From Clostridium tepidum (GTDB taxonomy: Bacteria; Bacillota; Clostridia; Clostridiales; Clostridiaceae), in contig NZ_MRAE01000020.1 of assembly GCF_002008345.1 (NCBI RefSeq), forward strand, positions 1-54,118: 54,118 nt of DNA. Direction: 5' to 3'. Positions 38,287 to 47,531 of this stretch are shown here, in pieces. Below the pieces are notes generated by a model. That model was not told the origin of the DNA. It did no database searches and saw only the letters and a program-made list of their open reading frames with translations. Every line of letters begins with the position of its first letter. Within the stretch, counting starts at the first letter, position 1. Position numbers and translations under genes: made by a program.

Positions 38287-39705
38287 ATGAGAAAAAGATT
38301 ATTAAGTATTATTTCTGTTGTAGCAGTATCTTGTGTGATATTTTTTGTTCCAAATAGTGTAAGTGCAGCAAACCTACAAGATAGGTTATGGGGAAAAGAT
38401 AGGTATGAAACTAATTCTAAAATTGTAGATGCAGGTTGGACATCATCAGAATATGCAGTAATAGCTAGTGGAGAAGATTTTGCTGATGCATTATGTGCTG
38501 CTCCTTTAGCAGAGGAAAAGAAAGCACCTATACTTTTAACTAATAAAGATAACTTAAATATAGAGAGCAAAAAACAATTATCAAGACTAAAAGTAAAAAA
38601 AGTATTTATTATTGGTGGAACGGGAGTTGTATCTAATAATGTAAAATCTCAAATAGAGAATATGGGTATCGAAACTAATAGAATATATGGAAATGATAGA
38701 TTTGAAACATCTATAGAAGTAGCTAAAAATTTGAAAAATGTAAGTGGGGTAGTTGTAGCTAATGGTTATGGTTATGCAGATGTACTATCTATGGCTCCAA
38801 TTGCAGCACAGAAGGGTATGCCAATACTACTTACTGATAAAGAGGACTTACCCCAAATAACTAAAGATTTTTTATCAAGCAAAAAACTTACAGAAAGCTA
38901 TATAGTCGGTGGAAATGCTGTAGTAAGTGATAAGATTGCATCACAGTTAAAAAATACTATAAGACTTGCAGGGGAAAATAGATATGACACAAATTCAGCT
39001 ATATTGAACCATTTTGCTGATAAATTTGATTATGACAAAGTTTATGTATCATCAGGTGAAGGTTATTCGGATGCATTATCTGGTAGTGTGTTAGCAGCAG
39101 CGAGTAAATCTCCGTTAGTTTTAGTAAGAAAGGATTCTGTAGATTCTTCAATAATGTCTTCAGTAAAATCTCAATATGATAAGTACAATAATGTAATAGT
39201 TTTAGGCGGTACTGCAGTAGTTTCAGATGTATCAGCTAATAGTATTACAAATGGCATTAAATATCTAAATGATAAAGAAGTATTAACTCTTATAAATAAT
39301 GCTGATAAGTTAGCATATCCAGTGGTAGAATTTAATAAAACCCCTCTAATATATATTGGAGATAATGTATATCAAAAATTTGAAGATAGATTTAATAGTC
39401 CTGAAAAAATTTTTAATCATTTAAATAAATGTTATACAAAATCTGCTATAAAGAAGATTTTGAATGAGCTTGAAGTAAAGGAAATAGATGGAGCATATTG
39501 TAAAAAGTTTGGTCAACTAGGAATTTATTCTCCGGATATAATAAATGGTAAAATTAAAAGCAAATCAATTTCTAATAATGAGATGGATTTAGTTTTGTCA
39601 GTTAGACATTTGACAGATGGCTGCACAACTAACTATAAAGCTAAATTGCTATATGAAGATGGACAGTGGCGTGTAGATTATTGGGATGGTTTAATGTGGG
39701 AATAG
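38287..39705 (+). CDS. Secreted cell-wall-binding (CWB2) repeat protein
   Basis: 472-residue exported protein. The signal peptide ends at about VSA-AN (27/28). Three CWB2 (cell wall binding repeat 2) units follow; their openings are RLWGKDRYETNS, RIYGNDRFETSI and RLAGENRYDTNS, and each has a VIIGGTGVVS-type end (about residues 30-320). Such triplets anchor clostridial surface proteins to the wall polymer. The C-terminal region (about 325-472, with KKILNELEVKE and a DGQWRVDYWDGLMWE end) is not recognised and should be the functional part. GGAGGAGG precedes ATG 38287. Confidence 0.88.
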   Translation: MRKRLLSIISVVAVSCVIFFVPNSVSAANLQDRLWGKDRYETNSKIVDAGWTSSEYAVIASGEDFADALCAAPLAEEKKAPILLTNKDNLNIESKKQLSRLKVKKVFIIGGTGVVSNNVKSQIENMGIETNRIYGNDRFETSIEVAKNLKNVSGVVVANGYGYADVLSMAPIAAQKGMPILLTDKEDLPQITKDFLSSKKLTESYIVGGNAVVSDKIASQLKNTIRLAGENRYDTNSAILNHFADKFDYDKVYVSSGEGYSDALSGSVLAAASKSPLVLVRKDSVDSSIMSSVKSQYDKYNNVIVLGGTAVVSDVSANSITNGIKYLNDKEVLTLINNADKLAYPVVEFNKTPLIYIGDNVYQKFEDRFNSPEKIFNHLNKCYTKSAIKKILNELEVKEIDGAYCKKFGQLGIYSPDIINGKIKSKSISNNEMDLVLSVRHLTDGCTTNYKAKLLYEDGQWRVDYWDGLMWE

Positions 39706-39721
39706 AATAGCTTTAAAAGTA

Positions 39722-39822
39722 TTAAACAAGAAATACTTTTAGATAAAATAGATATTTAGAAAAATAATTAGTATTCTTTATTTTTATATCTATCTATTGA
39801 TTAAAAGTATTTCTTGTTTTAA
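39722..39822. terminator. Long inverted repeat between convergent genes
   Basis: ttaaacaagaaatactttta (39722-39741) is repeated inverted at 39802-39822 with one extra T, and the roughly 60-base interior pairs partly as well. It lies between the CWB2 gene and the minus-strand permease gene and probably stops both transcripts. Confidence 0.55.
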
Positions 39823-39851
39823 TTTTCAAACTTTCAAAGTTGTTAATTATC

Positions 39852-40496
39852 TTAGTATGCATATTTTTTTTCTAAAATCCTAAATATAAGTACTAAAAAT
39901 GCTGTTATTAATAAATATATAGCTGCAGCTATAAAAAAAGGTGTTATAGTAAAATCTCTAGTAACTACTTCTTTTGCAGCTCTTAGCATATCCCCTATTC
40001 CTATAGCAGCTACTAATGCAGAATCTTTAATTAAATTTATACTTTCGTTACATATTGGTGGGATAACATTTCTTATAGCTTGCGGTATAATTATTTTAAA
40101 CATAGTTTGATTGTAAGTAAAGCCTAATACTTTAGCTGCTTCTATTTGACCTTTGTCAATGGATTCTATACCAGCTCTAAAGGTTTCTGCTAAATATGCA
40201 CCATAATTAATTATAAAGGTTAAATATGCTGCGGTTAGTGGTTCTAATCTTATTCCTATTACAGGAAGACCAAAATAAGCAAAGAATAATTGCAGCATCA
40301 AAGGAGTTCCTCGAAATATCCATGTATAAATGCTCAGTATAATTTTTAAAAGTTTAATTTTAGAGTTTTTACCCATGGCTACCAGAATACCCAATGGGAT
40401 AGAAAATATTATTGTTATTATGAATAATTTAAAGGAAATAATACTACCTTTTAATATAAATATAGTTATATCCGAAAAGTTAGACACATTTATCAC
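39852..40496 (-). CDS. Polar amino-acid ABC transporter permease
   Basis: 214-residue membrane protein of the HisM/GlnP family with about five helices. The EAA loop is visible as QIEAAKVLGFTYNQTMFKIIIPQA, and the N-terminal segment has the usual GTPLMLQLFFAYFG. It starts 3 bases after the binding-protein stop codon, with the ribosome site AGGATGTG overlapping that stop, so the two are coupled. No ATPase gene follows; the terminator comes directly after. Confidence 0.92.
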   Translation of the reverse strand: MINVSNFSDITIFILKGSIISFKLFIITIIFSIPLGILVAMGKNSKIKLLKIILSIYTWIFRGTPLMLQLFFAYFGLPVIGIRLEPLTAAYLTFIINYGAYLAETFRAGIESIDKGQIEAAKVLGFTYNQTMFKIIIPQAIRNVIPPICNESINLIKDSALVAAIGIGDMLRAAKEVVTRDFTITPFFIAAAIYLLITAFLVLIFRILEKKYAY

Positions 40497-40499
40497 ATC

Positions 40500-41303
40500 C
40501 TATTTTTTAAAGATTCCTTTACCAAACCATTTTTCAGATATTTTATCTGCGGTTCCATCTTTTATGACTTCATCTAGAGCTTTATCTACTGCTTTTCTAA
40601 AGGCATCATCAGTTTTTCTAAAACCTATTCCATAAGATTCTCCTCCGAAGTTTTCAGCTAATACTTTAAATATATTAGGTTTTTTATTAATATAATATCT
40701 ACCTACTACTTCATCTACTACAACAGCATCAACTCTTTTAGCTTGTAAATCCATAAGGGCTTCAGTATTATTTGAGTATTTTTTTAATTCTTTTAATGAT
40801 TTTACAAAGTTTTTATCTGAATCTAAAGCAACTTCACTACTGCTACCTAATTGTATAGCTACAGTTTTTTTATTTAGATCTTTTTTTGATTTTATATTAG
40901 ATTCGTTATTAACAACTATTATTTGTTTGTTTTCAACATAAGGTTTTGAGAAATTTATTTGTTCTTTTCTTTTTTCAGTTATTGTAAGTCCGTTCCAAAT
41001 AACATCGATATCTTTATTATTTAAACTAAGAACTACACCATCCCATTGAACTGGCTTAAATACCACTTTAACTCCCATTTTTTTAGCAACTTCTTTTGCT
41101 AAATCAATATCGAATCCAACTATTTCACCTTTATTATTTTTAAATCCCATAGGAGGGAAACTATCATCCAAACCTACAACGAATTCCCCCTTATCTTTTA
41201 TATTTTTGAGAGAAGTATCTTCTTTTGATTTGTTACCACAACCTGTTAATATAAAAATTAATCCCATTATTAAGAGTGAAAATAATATATTTTTTTTCTT
41301 CAT
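40500..41303 (-). CDS. Amino-acid ABC transporter substrate-binding lipoprotein
   Basis: 267-residue family-3 solute-binding protein. The lipobox ILTGC places the lipid on Cys22. Binding-fold blocks: VGLDDSFPPMGFKN, IVGFDIDLAKEVAKKMG, WNGLTITEKRKEQINFSKPY and GIGFRKTD. These fit cystine/arginine/glutamine-type receptors; the exact ligand is not readable. ATG 41303 follows AAGGGGGA; the open frame upstream to 41387 has no start signals. Confidence 0.92.
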   Translation of the reverse strand: MKKKNILFSLLIMGLIFILTGCGNKSKEDTSLKNIKDKGEFVVGLDDSFPPMGFKNNKGEIVGFDIDLAKEVAKKMGVKVVFKPVQWDGVVLSLNNKDIDVIWNGLTITEKRKEQINFSKPYVENKQIIVVNNESNIKSKKDLNKKTVAIQLGSSSEVALDSDKNFVKSLKELKKYSNNTEALMDLQAKRVDAVVVDEVVGRYYINKKPNIFKVLAENFGGESYGIGFRKTDDAFRKAVDKALDEVIKDGTADKISEKWFGKGIFKK

Positions 41304-41522
41304 ATAAAAATCCCCCTTGTTTTGTTTTATTATATTATACTTTAGTGTGATGAATTTGTAAAGTGATAAAATTAAAAAGTGTAACATAATTCATGATTTT
41401 TCATATATATAATATTTATAATAGAAATAGGTTTTTAAAATTTTTTCTTGAAAATTTTTTTTATTAATGATAAAATCTACAATTATCAATGGGAGAACGT
41501 TAAGAAGGGAGTGTTATATAAT

Positions 41523-42251
41523 ATGAAGAAATATACAAAGCCATATTATGGTCCAAATAATTACTTTAGTGTTATTAAGTTTTTTTCCGTAGGAGTTCTT
41601 GGGCTTATAACTTTTATGTTTAGTATTAAGCATAAAGAAATAAATAGTTATGTAGCTTATTTTATATTATTTATATCTATATTATTTATATTTAATGGTA
41701 TAAGGATAATAAATTTTATATTTGTAGGAAGATTTAAGCATATAAATAGAATAATTTCTAAAGTTAAATGGACAGGTAATGAAAATGTATTAGATGTAGG
41801 TGTTGGAAAAGGCATTTTAGCTATAGCAGTAGCAAAAAAATTAAAGAATGGATCAGGAAAAGTAACTGGTATAGATATATGGAACACTGAAGATATAATG
41901 GATAAAACTAAGTATTATGTGAATCAAAATATAGAATTAGAAGGTGTATCAGATAAAGTTAAAGTAAAAACTCAAAATGCTTCAGCATTATCTTTTAAAG
42001 ATGAGAGCTTTGATGTTATTTTGAGTAAACAATGTATTCACAATATAGAATCTGCACAGGAAAGAAAAATGGCTATAGAAGAAATGATTAGAGTTTTAAA
42101 GCCAGGTGGGAAATTAATAATTTCAGATTCTATGTACGTTGATGAATATGAAAAAATATTATTAGATAAAGGATTAAAGGCAAGTATATCTTCAAAATAT
42201 TTTTTAGATACTTATCCTGCTTCAAGGATATTAGAGGCTACTAAAAAATAA
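41523..42251 (+). CDS. Membrane-associated SAM-dependent methyltransferase
   Basis: 242 residues. Two hydrophobic helices (about 19-36 and 45-68) precede a class I methyltransferase domain: SAM motif I VLDVGVGKGILAIA, the acidic residue in GIDIW, NASALSFKDESFDVILS, and a post-motif MIRVLKPGGKLIISD. The UbiE/Methyltransf_11-like pattern suggests a small-molecule or lipid acceptor, and the helices a membrane location. AAGAAGGGAG is 11 bases before ATG 41523. Confidence 0.82.
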   Translation: MKKYTKPYYGPNNYFSVIKFFSVGVLGLITFMFSIKHKEINSYVAYFILFISILFIFNGIRIINFIFVGRFKHINRIISKVKWTGNENVLDVGVGKGILAIAVAKKLKNGSGKVTGIDIWNTEDIMDKTKYYVNQNIELEGVSDKVKVKTQNASALSFKDESFDVILSKQCIHNIESAQERKMAIEEMIRVLKPGGKLIISDSMYVDEYEKILLDKGLKASISSKYFLDTYPASRILEATKK

Positions 42252-42329
42252 TTATTAATTTGATTATTAGATTTGAAAAATAGGGTTGATATTAATTTAT
42301 GTAAAATAATAAAATATACAAATATAAAA

Positions 42330-42387
42330 AAACTATACCATGTAAGATATTATAGATTATTGTTCATATCTTATAGGGTATAGTTTA
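42330..42387. terminator. Terminator between methyltransferase and EAL genes
   Basis: Stem aaactatacc/ggtatagttt with an inner stem taagatat/atatctta; A-rich before and T-rich after. The flanking genes converge here. Confidence 0.7.
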
Positions 42388-42452
42388 ATATTTAAGTTTT
42401 AGAAAGACAGTTTGTTTTATTATATATTTTTAATGAGTATAGTTTTTAAAAT

Positions 42453-43100
42453 TTATTTTTTATTTATTTCTTTTAAAATTTTATTATTATGGGTAAAAAT
42501 ATCTTTTCCGTTAAATATAGTAGGTTTACTGAAAAAATAACCTTGAAATAAAGAATATCCCATGGAAGCAGCTATAGTAAAATCTTCTCTAGTTTCAATT
42601 TTTTCTGCTAGAAATTTTATCTTGCTATTTATCTTAAGTATTTTATCCATAACTTCTTTTCTTTTATTGCCTTTAGTAATTGTAAAGTCTATTTTTATAA
42701 TATCAGCTAATTTTATTAATTCATCTAAATTATCTAGCAAAACAAAATCATCTAGTGCAATAGTGTATCCTGCTTGTTTTAAATTTTTACAAGAGCGTAT
42801 TATGTCTTTAGAGGGTGTTACACTTTCTAAAATTTCTATTGTTACATATTCTTTTGGGAGAAGTGAGGCTATATCGTTTAAAATAAGATTTTCTGTAAAA
42901 TTTATAAAAGCTTTTTTTCCATTAGTTAAGTTATTTATACCTATTAATAAAAAACTATTAATTATTACTTTGGAGGTTGCTACATCTCCATCTATATTAT
43001 TAAATTTATTGTGTTCATTATTGTTTCTAAATAATAATTCATAGGCTACCACATCTTCATTTATATCAAAAATAGGCTGTCTAGCAACAAAAGTATCCAA
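42453..43100 (-). CDS. EAL-domain protein (YuxH-like, lacking the HDOD half)
   Basis: 215-residue protein covering only the EAL domain of the EAL-HDOD (YuxH) family, whose members usually have about 400 residues. The opening FVARQPIFD and YELLFR are typical of that family. The signature is degenerate: ELL replaces EAL, EILES replaces the usual ExxE region, while LDDF, KID and QGYFFSKP remain. Catalysis on cyclic-di-GMP is doubtful; a binding role is possible. No HDOD sequence lies downstream, only a terminator. Confidence 0.82.
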   Translation of the reverse strand: MDTFVARQPIFDINEDVVAYELLFRNNNEHNKFNNIDGDVATSKVIINSFLLIGINNLTNGKKAFINFTENLILNDIASLLPKEYVTIEILESVTPSKDIIRSCKNLKQAGYTIALDDFVLLDNLDELIKLADIIKIDFTITKGNKRKEVMDKILKINSKIKFLAEKIETREDFTIAASMGYSLFQGYFFSKPTIFNGKDIFTHNNKILKEINKK

Positions 43101-43250
43101 AAAAATTCCCCCAATAAAAGTTTATTTTAAGTATATTCTAATATATATAATAAACATAAGTCTACTAAATTAAATAAATACTAGCTATGAATTTTAAATT
43201 GTTATATAAATTTAAATTCATATATTAAAGAAGAATTAGTATGAAAAAAA

Positions 43251-43330
43251 TAATAGATTTAATTTTAATATTACTAAGATAAAAATGTACTAATTTTTTA
43301 TCTTTGCTGTATTAAAATTAAATCCACTTA
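43251..43330. repeat. Long palindromic element, copy B
   Basis: An inverted repeat with arms at about 43251-43285 and 43294-43330 and a loop of about 8 bases. The right arm (reverse complement) and the left arm of copy A at 486-527 share gatttaattttaata, then gcaaa and a/g, then ataaaaaat. The rest of 43101-43494 is AT-rich and without a gene. Confidence 0.6.
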
Positions 43331-43494
43331 TATTCTTAAAATATTTTAGAATATAGCAATTAATAATATTATTTTAATAATAGCATTTATATTACCTACA
43401 GTAGTATTTATATGAAAAGTTTATTACTATATTATTTTAATTATAATGTTTAATTTAGGTAAAATATGATAAATTTAATATATAATAAATAATT

Positions 43495-44112
43495 TTATTT
43501 ATCTATTAAAAGGTTATTGGCAGCAAGTTTTATATTGTCTTCATCCAATATAGCTGAAATTACAGAAATTCCTTCTACACCAGTTTTTAAAACATTTTTA
43601 AAATTAGTTTTATTTATTCCGCCAATAGCCACAGAAGGGATGGATATACTGTTTTTTATTTGTGATAGCCCATCAAGTCCAATAATTGCATCTACATCTT
43701 TTTTACTGCCTGTAGGAAATATGGTTCCTATTCCTAAATAATCTGCACCGTTATTTTCAGCCTCTAAAGCTTCTTTAACATTTCCTACAGATATGCCTAT
43801 TATTTTATCTTTACCTAGAATTTTTCTAGCTATATTAAGAAACATATCCTTTTGACCTAGATGAACTCCATCGGCATTTATAGCTTGGGCAATATCTAAT
43901 CTATCATTTATAATTATAGGGATTTTGTAATAATCAGTTACTTCCTTTACTTCTTTTGCTACTTTAAAAAATTCCCTAGTAGATACATCTTTTTCTCTAA
44001 CTTGCACTATAGATACACCACCTAAAATAGCATCTTCTACAACTTTTTTTAATCTACGACCCTTTAAAAATCTTCTGTCTGTAATTAAATAAAGCTTATA
44101 ATCTATTTCCAT
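43495..44112 (-). CDS. thiE: Thiamine-phosphate synthase
   Basis: 205-residue TIM-barrel enzyme that couples HMP-PP and thiazole phosphate to thiamine phosphate. [52 protein letters not shown] (phosphate loop) and VAIGGI are the canonical blocks. It overlaps the end of thiM by 10 bases, so it is co-transcribed. Part of a salvage set with thiD and thiM; no thiC lies here. Confidence 0.95.
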   Translation of the reverse strand: MEIDYKLYLITDRRFLKGRRLKKVVEDAILGGVSIVQVREKDVSTREFFKVAKEVKEVTDYYKIPIIINDRLDIAQAINADGVHLGQKDMFLNIARKILGKDKIIGISVGNVKEALEAENNGADYLGIGTIFPTGSKKDVDAIIGLDGLSQIKNSISIPSVAIGGINKTNFKNVLKTGVEGISVISAILDEDNIKLAANNLLIDK

Positions 44113-44894
44113 TCAACATTACCTCTTTCCCATATTTTTTCATCAGATAAGGTGTATATACTATCTATTAAAGCAGTTTTAAAGCTACCTGGTAATTGAG
44201 TTTTTTCATAAGCTTTTTCTCCAGCAATATTCATAGCTAATATAGCAGATGTAGTAGATATTAATTTATCTTCAAAATTTGCACAAGTAGCTGCACATAA
44301 AGCACCTAACATACAACCAGTTCCAGTTATTTTAGTTAACATCTTTGTACCATTTTTTATTATGGAATTTCTTTTACCATCAGATACAAAATCTACTTTA
44401 CCAGTAGCAGCTGCAATACAATTATATTTTTGAGCTAAGTGGATGCAAGCTTCTAAAGCATTTTTACCGTCATCTAAAGAATCTACACCTCTAGTTTCAG
44501 AATTCATACCTGCTAAAAATTTAATTTCACCTATATTTCCTTTAATTATATCTATTTTGCCTACTTCAGCAATTCTATTTATAACTTCAACTTTTCTTTT
44601 CATAGCAGGACATCCTACAGGATCTATAACTACAGGTATATTATGATTTTTGGCAGAAGTAGAAGCAAGGATTGCTGCGGTTTCTTGTTCTTTAGTTAGT
44701 GTTCCTAAATTTATATATAAAGCTGAGGATAGAAGAGCAAAGTCATAAACTTCATCATATGCTTCGCACATAACAGGGGAAGCGCCAAAAGCAAGAAGTA
44801 TATTAGCACAATCATTTATAGTAACATAATTGGTTATGCAGTGAATAAGTGGAGTTTTTTCTCTCATTTTTTGTATAACATTTTTATTTATCAT
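44103..44894 (-). CDS. thiM: Hydroxyethylthiazole kinase
   Basis: 263-residue ribokinase-fold enzyme that phosphorylates the salvaged thiazole. [36 protein letters not shown] and the catalytic GTGCMLGA (Cys in the GTGC loop) are present. AGGGAGAG precedes the start. It lies 230 bases after thiD on the same strand; no terminator is evident in that gap, so the upstream TPP riboswitch may control it too. Confidence 0.95.
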   Translation of the reverse strand: MINKNVIQKMREKTPLIHCITNYVTINDCANILLAFGASPVMCEAYDEVYDFALLSSALYINLGTLTKEQETAAILASTSAKNHNIPVVIDPVGCPAMKRKVEVINRIAEVGKIDIIKGNIGEIKFLAGMNSETRGVDSLDDGKNALEACIHLAQKYNCIAAATGKVDFVSDGKRNSIIKNGTKMLTKITGTGCMLGALCAATCANFEDKLISTTSAILAMNIAGEKAYEKTQLPGSFKTALIDSIYTLSDEKIWERGNVEWK

Positions 44895-45124
44895 ATAAAT
44901 CTCTCCCTATATTTAAATTGTATAAAGTGTAATTAAAAAAGTTTAGGTATGTTTTACTAATAGTGCTTTTATAAAATTTTGTTTTTAAATAAAGTTACTA
45001 TCTATTTTTGGTAGGTATATTTCAGTACAATGAATGTTGTCCACTTTTATATATTTTTTAACCATTTAATGAAAATTTTGTTAATAAAAATATGATTATA
45101 TATATAACTTGTATATATAATTTC

Positions 45125-45925
45125 TTAAAAATCTACATTTGCTTTTTTATATAGATCTATAAAATGGCCAACAGGACCAACTCCTTTGCCAATAGAGAAA
45201 GAATTTTCTATTGCTTTTGTAATATATTTTTTAGATAGGGATACTGAGTCTTCGATATTGAATCCTTTAGCTAAATAAGAAGCTATAGCAGATGAAAGTG
45301 TACAACCAGTGCCATGAGTATTTTTAGTTTTTATTCTACTACCAGGTATTGTTATAAATTTATTTTTAAAAAGAAGTATATCATTTGCATCATCAGATTT
45401 ATGTCCACCTTTAACTAAAACGTTTTTCACACCAAGGGATTGAATTATAGTAGCAGCTTTTTTCATACTATCTTCTGAATTGATTTTTATACCACTCAAA
45501 ATTTCAGCTTCTGGTATATTGGGAGTTACAATATAAGATATAGAAATTAAATTTTTAAGTTCATCTACAGCCTCTGGTTTAAAAAGAAAATAACCACTTT
45601 TAGAAATCATAACAGGGTCTAAAACTATGTTTTTAGCTTTATATTTTTCTAAGTACATTTTTATAGATTTTATAGTTTCAGAATTAGAAAGCATGCCTAT
45701 TTTTATAGCATCTACATTTATATCATCGAATATAGATTTGATTTGAGATTCAATCATATTTTTTGGAATCTCATGAACATCTTGCACACCTACAGAATTT
45801 TGAGCTGTTATGGCAGTTATTATGCTCATAGCATATACACCTAAAGAACTCATAGTTTTTATGTCTGCTTGAATGCCAGCTCCTCCCGAGCTATCAGAAC
45901 CAGCTATAGTCAAAACTTTTTTCAT
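45125..45925 (-). CDS. thiD: Hydroxymethylpyrimidine (phosphate) kinase
   Basis: 266-residue ribokinase-family enzyme that phosphorylates HMP and HMP-P. TIAGSDSSGGAGIQAD, TAQNSVGV, IKIGML, LDPVMISKSG and the anion-hole/catalytic GTGCTLSSAIA are intact. ATG 45925 follows AGGAGG by 9 bases; the longer open frame to 45979 runs through the riboswitch terminator and is not used. First gene after the TPP riboswitch. Confidence 0.96.
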   Translation of the reverse strand: MKKVLTIAGSDSSGGAGIQADIKTMSSLGVYAMSIITAITAQNSVGVQDVHEIPKNMIESQIKSIFDDINVDAIKIGMLSNSETIKSIKMYLEKYKAKNIVLDPVMISKSGYFLFKPEAVDELKNLISISYIVTPNIPEAEILSGIKINSEDSMKKAATIIQSLGVKNVLVKGGHKSDDANDILLFKNKFITIPGSRIKTKNTHGTGCTLSSAIASYLAKGFNIEDSVSLSKKYITKAIENSFSIGKGVGPVGHFIDLYKKANVDF

Positions 45926-45950
45926 AATAAAAAACCTCCTATGTAATAAA

Positions 45951-45986
45951 TAAAAAAGATGTATTGAAAAGCAATACATCTTTTAA
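45951..45986 (-). terminator. TPP-riboswitch attenuator terminator
   Basis: On the minus strand a perfect 13-bp stem (45954-45966 with 45972-45984) is followed by a T run. It lies between the aptamer and the thiD ribosome site. Confidence 0.85.
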
Positions 45987-46019
45987 ATAAATTTTATAAA
46001 AATTTATTATTTTATATGT

Positions 46020-46100
46020 TGCTTTCCTACGCCAGTATTACCTGGATCAGGTTATTAGGGTTAGATATTTTATCTTCTCAGCCAAAAGAGGCACCCCTAG
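46020..46100 (-). promoter_or_regulatory. TPP riboswitch (THI box)
   Basis: Read on the minus strand: 'ctaggggtgcc', 'ggctgagaag', 'aaccctaataacctgatcc' and 'ggtaatactggcgtaggaaag', the conserved THI-element segments in order. Thiamine pyrophosphate binding should favour the terminator at 45951-45986 and switch off thiD and probably thiM-thiE. Confidence 0.95.
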
Positions 46101-46129
46101 AACATAAATATATTTTGTTTTATAGTTTC

Positions 46130-46158
46130 ATTTTATACTTAATATATTTAATTTTCAA
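46130..46158 (-). promoter_or_regulatory. Promoter of the thi transcript
   Basis: Minus-strand TTGAAA (46153-46158) and TAAAAT (46130-46135), 17 bases apart. The predicted transcript begins roughly 20 bases before the riboswitch. Confidence 0.6.
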
Positions 46159-46274
46159 TATTTTATTTGTATACCACCTATAAAATAAAAAAACAGTTAT
46201 GTGGTACTTTATTATATTTAAAAAATGTATAAAATAAAATAAGAGGATAAGTAAAATAGTAATAATATTATATG

Positions 46275-46368
46275 GAAATGTTATTGCATATTCTATAAAA
46301 ATTAGATAGTGTGTGTTTGTTTTAGTACTAATTCACCAGAAATGTTATTATATATTCTATAAAAATAA
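46275..46368. repeat. 30-base direct repeat upstream of ddl
   Basis: gaaatgttatt and the following tattctataaaaat recur at 46275-46304 and 46339-46368 (about 27 of 30 identical, 64 bases between starts). The gap 46159-46474 has no gene. The pair may be regulator sites or a partial duplication. Confidence 0.5.
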
Positions 46369-46474
46369 TTAAAATATTTGATTTAATTACAAATAGAAAG
46401 ATAGTAAATATAAATAATAGTTACTTCGAAGTTAATTTTAGCAGCATTAATAAATAGTATTGGAGGAATAAATT

Positions 46475-47377
46475 ATGAAAATTGGAGTTATAATGGGTGG
46501 GATATCTACAGAGAGGGAAGTTTCTTTAAATTCTGGTAGAGAAGTTATAAAATATTTAGAGCTTTTAGAACATGAGATTATTCCTATTATTGTAGATAAA
46601 AAAGAAGATGTTATGGAAAAAGTTAAAGGTATAGATTTTGCTTTTCTAGCATTACATGGTAAATTTGGAGAAGATGGAACAGTTCAATCAGTACTTCAAA
46701 CTTTGGATATACCATATTCAGGATGTGGACCTTTGACAAGTGCTATATGTATGGATAAGGATATGACTAAGAAAATTTTAAAATTTGCTAATATAAATAC
46801 AGCAGATTGGATAAATGTAACAAGTTCAGAAGATATAGATTATAAAGCTATAGAAAAAATAGGTTATCCAGTGTTTGTAAAACCTAATAGCGGTGGTTCC
46901 AGCGTAGCTACAAACTTAGTAAAAAGCAAAGAGGGTATAAAAGAAGCCGTTGAACTTGCATTAAAATATGATAAAGAAGTTATGATAGAAAATTATACAA
47001 AAGGTGAAGAAATAACTTGTTGTATATTAAATGGTAAAATGTTACCAGTATTAGCTATAAGACCTCATGCAGAGTTTTTTGATTACACAGCAAAATATGC
47101 AGATGGGGGATCAGATGAAGTTGTTGTACAGTTAGAAGAAAAGCTTCATAAAAAAGTAGAGGAAATGGCATTAGCTTGTTGGAAAGAATTAAAATGTGAA
47201 GTATATGTAAGGGTAGATATGATAATTAAAGATGGAGTTCCGTATGTATTAGAATTAAATACATTGCCAGGTATGACGAAAAATAGTTTATTTCCTAAAA
47301 GTGCAAATGCAGTAGGAATATCCTTTGCAGAGTTATTGAATTTAATAGTTAAATATTCATTAGATGTAAAAAGATAA
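46475..47377 (+). CDS. ddl: D-alanine--D-alanine ligase
   Basis: 300-residue ATP-grasp enzyme that makes the D-Ala-D-Ala dipeptide of peptidoglycan. [46 protein letters not shown] and the metal-binding ELNTLPGMT are present. It is short for the family (bacterial Ddl are 300-370 residues) but complete. TTGGAGGA precedes ATG 46475. Single gene with its own terminator. Confidence 0.95.
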   Translation: MKIGVIMGGISTEREVSLNSGREVIKYLELLEHEIIPIIVDKKEDVMEKVKGIDFAFLALHGKFGEDGTVQSVLQTLDIPYSGCGPLTSAICMDKDMTKKILKFANINTADWINVTSSEDIDYKAIEKIGYPVFVKPNSGGSSVATNLVKSKEGIKEAVELALKYDKEVMIENYTKGEEITCCILNGKMLPVLAIRPHAEFFDYTAKYADGGSDEVVVQLEEKLHKKVEEMALACWKELKCEVYVRVDMIIKDGVPYVLELNTLPGMTKNSLFPKSANAVGISFAELLNLIVKYSLDVKR

Positions 47378-47388
47378 TAAAATAAATT

Positions 47389-47440
47389 CAAATAAAAAAT
47401 GCTTATAGATTAATTAGAGTCTATAAGTATTTTTTATTTG
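47389..47440 (+). terminator. Terminator after ddl
   Basis: A stem of about 20 bp (47389-47410 with 47421-47440) whose descending arm is T-rich, ending before the liv operon. Confidence 0.75.
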
Positions 47441-47531
47441 AATGAAATTTTTCTACATGATATTCTGTTAAAGAATAATTAAAGAATAATTAAAAAATAA
47501 TTTGAAAAATACAAAAAGGGGGAGAATTATA

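Noticed and set aside
45926..45979. N-terminal extension of thiD
   Set aside because: It would translate through the riboswitch terminator; ATG 45925 has AGGAGG and gives the standard start.
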